From assembly GCF_022024015.1 (NCBI RefSeq), contig NZ_CP091786.1, positions 1,054,001 through 1,118,000 of the forward strand: a DNA stretch of 64,000 nucleotides, in the 5' to 3' direction. The DNA comes from Prevotella sp. E9-3. Its GTDB lineage: Bacteria > Bacteroidota > Bacteroidia > Bacteroidales > Bacteroidaceae. The notes below the pieces were generated by a model. It made no database searches, was not told the origin of the DNA, and was given only the letters and a program-made list of their open reading frames with translations. Positions 62,045 to 64,000 of the stretch are shown here, one piece after another; positions within the stretch are counted from its first letter, which is position 1, and each line of letters begins with the position of its first letter. The translations under genes and the position numbers were made by a program.

Positions 62045-63301
62045 ATGAATATTTTCAATAGAATTAGTTTGAGTATAGTCCTTGGCGTATGCACCCTTAT
62101 GGGTGTGTACGCTCAAGGCGTTACTTATTCCAACCCTGTTATTAAGAAAAGCTTGCCCGATCCTTCTGTCGTTCAGGCTCCAGATGGTTATTTTTATCTG
62201 TATGCAACTGAGGATACCCATAATGTACCCATTTACAAGTCTAAAGATTTGGTAAAGTGGCGTTATGCCGGTACTGCATTTACAGATGCTACTCGTCCAA
62301 TGGATTTTGTGCCAAATGGTGCAATTTGGGCTCCAGACATTAACTATGTAGATGGTAAATATATACTCTATTACTCTAAGTCAGAGTGGGGTAAGACATG
62401 GGAGTGCGGCATTGGTGTCGCAGTTTCTGATCGTCCCAATGGCGGCTTTCACGATGCAAAGAAACTGTTCATCTCTTCTGAGATGGATTTGGAAAACTGT
62501 ATCGACCCCTTCTATATTGAAGATGGTGACAAGAAATATCTTTTCTTTGGTTCATTCCATGATATCTATGGTATTGAGCTTACAGAAGACGGATTGGGTA
62601 TCAAAGAAGGTGCAACAAAGTTCAAGATTGCCGGAGGACTTATTGAGGCTACTATGATTGTAAAGCACGATAACTGGTTCTATCTCATCGGTTCTGCCGG
62701 TTCTTGTTGCGAAGGTGCAAATAGTACTTATCGTCTGGTAGTGGCCCGTTCACGTCGTGTTACAGGTCCTTATCTTGATCGTAATGGAAAAACAGCTATT
62801 GGTGATAATATGTCATTGATGCTTGATAAAAGCGATAAAGTATATGGTCCTGGTCACTGTTCTGAGTTTGTTACCGATGAGGCTGGACAGACCTGGGTTC
62901 TCTATCATGGCTTCCAAGCCGACAATGTTGATGCAGGTCGAGTAACTTATCTGGATCGTATTATCTGGGATGATAAAGGATGGCCTACTATTAAGAATGG
63001 CAAGCCCTCTGTATCTGCTGAGGCTCCTATCTTTGATGGCCGCTCAGGAATTAATGATCAGCGTCAGACAAAAGATAATAGCTATATGATTCTGCCTATT
63101 GATGGCAGTAACATGTATCGCATAGATAGTCCCGATGATTCACCTTTTTCATGGTCAGTTTATTCATTGAAAGGCGTGAAGCTGTCCAGCGGCCGATCTA
63201 AGGGAACTGCAATCGTTGATGCTTCATCACAAGGAAAAGGTATTTGCATAATAAAGGTAAACGGAGTTTCAGGTTCAATTAGCGAAAAGGTTGTCATGTA
63301 A
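62045..63301 (+). CDS. GH43 arabinanase-like enzyme, paralogue of the 42047 gene
   Basis: A 418-residue exported enzyme (signal peptide ends LMGVYAQG). The propeller keeps the GH43 acids: base Asp in SLPDPSVV, Asp in NCIDPFYIE and Glu in LIEATMIVK. It shares long blocks with the protein at 42047 (YFYLYATE, WECGIGVA, STYRLVVARS) and is probably a duplicate that joined the SusCD operon. It begins 20 bp after the SusE/F-like gene and closes the operon. Beyond the propeller about 70 residues (SWSVYSLKGVKLSSGRSKG...IIKVNGVSGSISEKVVM) resemble a longer T9SS type-A-like ending rather than the short tail seen elsewhere. The exact linkage cut is uncertain. Confidence 0.92.
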   Translation: MNIFNRISLSIVLGVCTLMGVYAQGVTYSNPVIKKSLPDPSVVQAPDGYFYLYATEDTHNVPIYKSKDLVKWRYAGTAFTDATRPMDFVPNGAIWAPDINYVDGKYILYYSKSEWGKTWECGIGVAVSDRPNGGFHDAKKLFISSEMDLENCIDPFYIEDGDKKYLFFGSFHDIYGIELTEDGLGIKEGATKFKIAGGLIEATMIVKHDNWFYLIGSAGSCCEGANSTYRLVVARSRRVTGPYLDRNGKTAIGDNMSLMLDKSDKVYGPGHCSEFVTDEAGQTWVLYHGFQADNVDAGRVTYLDRIIWDDKGWPTIKNGKPSVSAEAPIFDGRSGINDQRQTKDNSYMILPIDGSNMYRIDSPDDSPFSWSVYSLKGVKLSSGRSKGTAIVDASSQGKGICIIKVNGVSGSISEKVVM

Positions 63302-63363
63302 TAGATGGCAACCTTTTTACTATCTTTCTGTAAATGTTAAATTTGAATAATATAAAAGGTCTT

Positions 63364-63451
63364 TTTGTTTCAGAATCGTTTTTTCTTCGTAATTTTGGCC
63401 AACCGTAAAACAAAAAGAAACTACATGATACGGCCCTTTCGGGGCTTTTTT
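63364..63451 (+). promoter_or_regulatory. Promoter followed by a terminator-like hairpin before the last gene
   Basis: TTTG (63364-63367) and TAATTTTG (63390-63397) are 22 bp apart. Downstream, GCCC-TTTCG-GGGC (63433-63445) is followed by six T and the start codon is at 63470. The hairpin is short. It may end the upstream operon, or act as a leader attenuator if the promoter is real. Confidence 0.45.
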
Positions 63452-63469
63452 CTATTTAACGATATTGAT

Positions 63470-64000
63470 ATGAAAGACCTCATATATTTGTTTGTGATGT
63501 CTGTATTCTTGTTGCCAATGCAGGTACAGGCAGCTTCTTATGATGTATGGCTTGACAAATTGGATGCAAGTCTTGACAAACGAGATTATTACGATAAACA
63601 AAAACAAGAGCGTATTGCCCGTTTAAAAGATGAGATGGAACGGGCAAAAACGGAAGGGCGTCAGTTTGAACAGCTTTACCGGCTCTATGATGAATACAAA
63701 AGCTATTGTTTTGATTCAGCCAATCATTATGCCTATGAATGTCTGCATGTTGCCGAGCTTGGGCATAACGAAGAACATCTTTTGAAAGCAAAATTTGCCA
63801 TTGCTTTCTCTCTTATTTCCGCAGGTATCTTTAATGCTGCTCAAGAAGTGTTAGGGTCTATAGACCGTTCTAAGTTACGTGGAGAGTTACTAACCGAGTA
63901 TTATGAACGTTATGTATTACTATGGCGTTCCATGGCCGATTTTGTTGGTAGCGAGCCTTATTATACTACTTATATAACCCGTAGTAATGCCTATTTGGAT
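63470..64000 (+). CDS. DUF6377-like TPR regulator, truncated by window end
   Basis: The first 177 residues are present. A signal sequence (MKDLIYLFVMSVFLLPMQVQA) is followed by helical repeats (WLDKLDASLDKRDYYDKQKQ, LYDEYKSYCFDSANHYAYEC, AIAFSLISAGIFNAAQEVLG). This start is typical of DUF6377 proteins of Bacteroidales. These have periplasmic TPR-like helices, a membrane segment and, further on, a coiled coil with a DNA-binding region, and they often stand beside carbohydrate-utilisation loci. The family call rests on the N-terminal pattern only, since the diagnostic C-terminus is outside the window. It may regulate this or the next locus. Confidence 0.7.
   Translation, partial: MKDLIYLFVMSVFLLPMQVQAASYDVWLDKLDASLDKRDYYDKQKQERIARLKDEMERAKTEGRQFEQLYRLYDEYKSYCFDSANHYAYECLHVAELGHNEEHLLKAKFAIAFSLISAGIFNAAQEVLGSIDRSKLRGELLTEYYERYVLLWRSMADFVGSEPYYTTYITRSNAYLD

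Overview
The window is a carbohydrate-foraging segment of a Bacteroidales chromosome, most likely from the Prevotella/Segatella group. The evidence is SusC/SusD pairs, a hybrid two-component regulator (HTCS), promoters of the TAnnTTTG type, and a recurring short C-terminal tail (Y-[DN]-L-x-G ... G-[IL]-Y-I ... G-K-K-[VI]). Nearly every gene encodes an exported polysaccharide-degrading enzyme, a glycan-binding protein, or something that regulates or matures one. No rRNA, tRNA or CRISPR array was seen.

Layout. (1) 1-7408, minus strand: an operon of a DUF4965/DUF1793 protein, an IPT/TIG lipoprotein and a SusC receptor cut by the window start. (2) 7810-9887, plus: a GH43-like lipoprotein and a ROK-family kinase. 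(3) 9957-13340, minus: a GH127-type beta-L-arabinofuranosidase and a two-module binding protein. (4) 13795-16776, plus: a large modular secreted binding protein. (5) 16852-24704, minus: a Ser-type sulfatase with binding modules, then a metallophosphoesterase-GH115 fusion. (6) 24747-27843: a repeat-rich stretch carrying an IS110/IS1111-type element. (7) 27844-30776, plus: a secreted protein of unknown role and a 63-residue peptide. (8) 30843-32051, minus: an anaerobic sulfatase maturase. (9) 32052-32935: palindromic tandem arrays and further copies of the same repeats. (10) 32936-41904, minus: a 1584-residue binding protein and the HTCS. (11) 42047-63301, plus: GH43, modular binding protein, DUF4965-GH2 fusion, GH125, GH76-GH43 fusion, SusC, SusD, SusE/F-like lipoprotein and a second GH43. 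(12) A DUF6377-like regulator runs off the right edge.

How it works together. GH76 plus GH125 point to an alpha-1,6-mannan backbone. The GH43, GH2, GH127, GH115 and sulfatase functions suggest substituents such as arabinose or galactofuranose, glucuronate and sulfate. SusCD and the lipoproteins would capture and import oligosaccharides. The maturase would activate the sulfatase.

Main discoveries. First, a candidate operator shared by up to eight promoters: TTTGAA[CT][AG]GATTTTA-like half-sites, often repeated at 21 bp, with the TTTG exactly 35 bp upstream of the -7 box. These promoters generally lack a properly spaced -33 TTTG, so this is plausibly the HTCS regulon. Second, the IS110-type element has split a palindromic repeat. 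Its 3' noncoding end is strongly structured and holds a 10-nt perfect complement to the target flank, as expected of a bridge RNA. Third, two arrays of three 21-bp palindromic repeats, an exact 306-bp in-frame duplication inside susC, and several unusual enzyme fusions.
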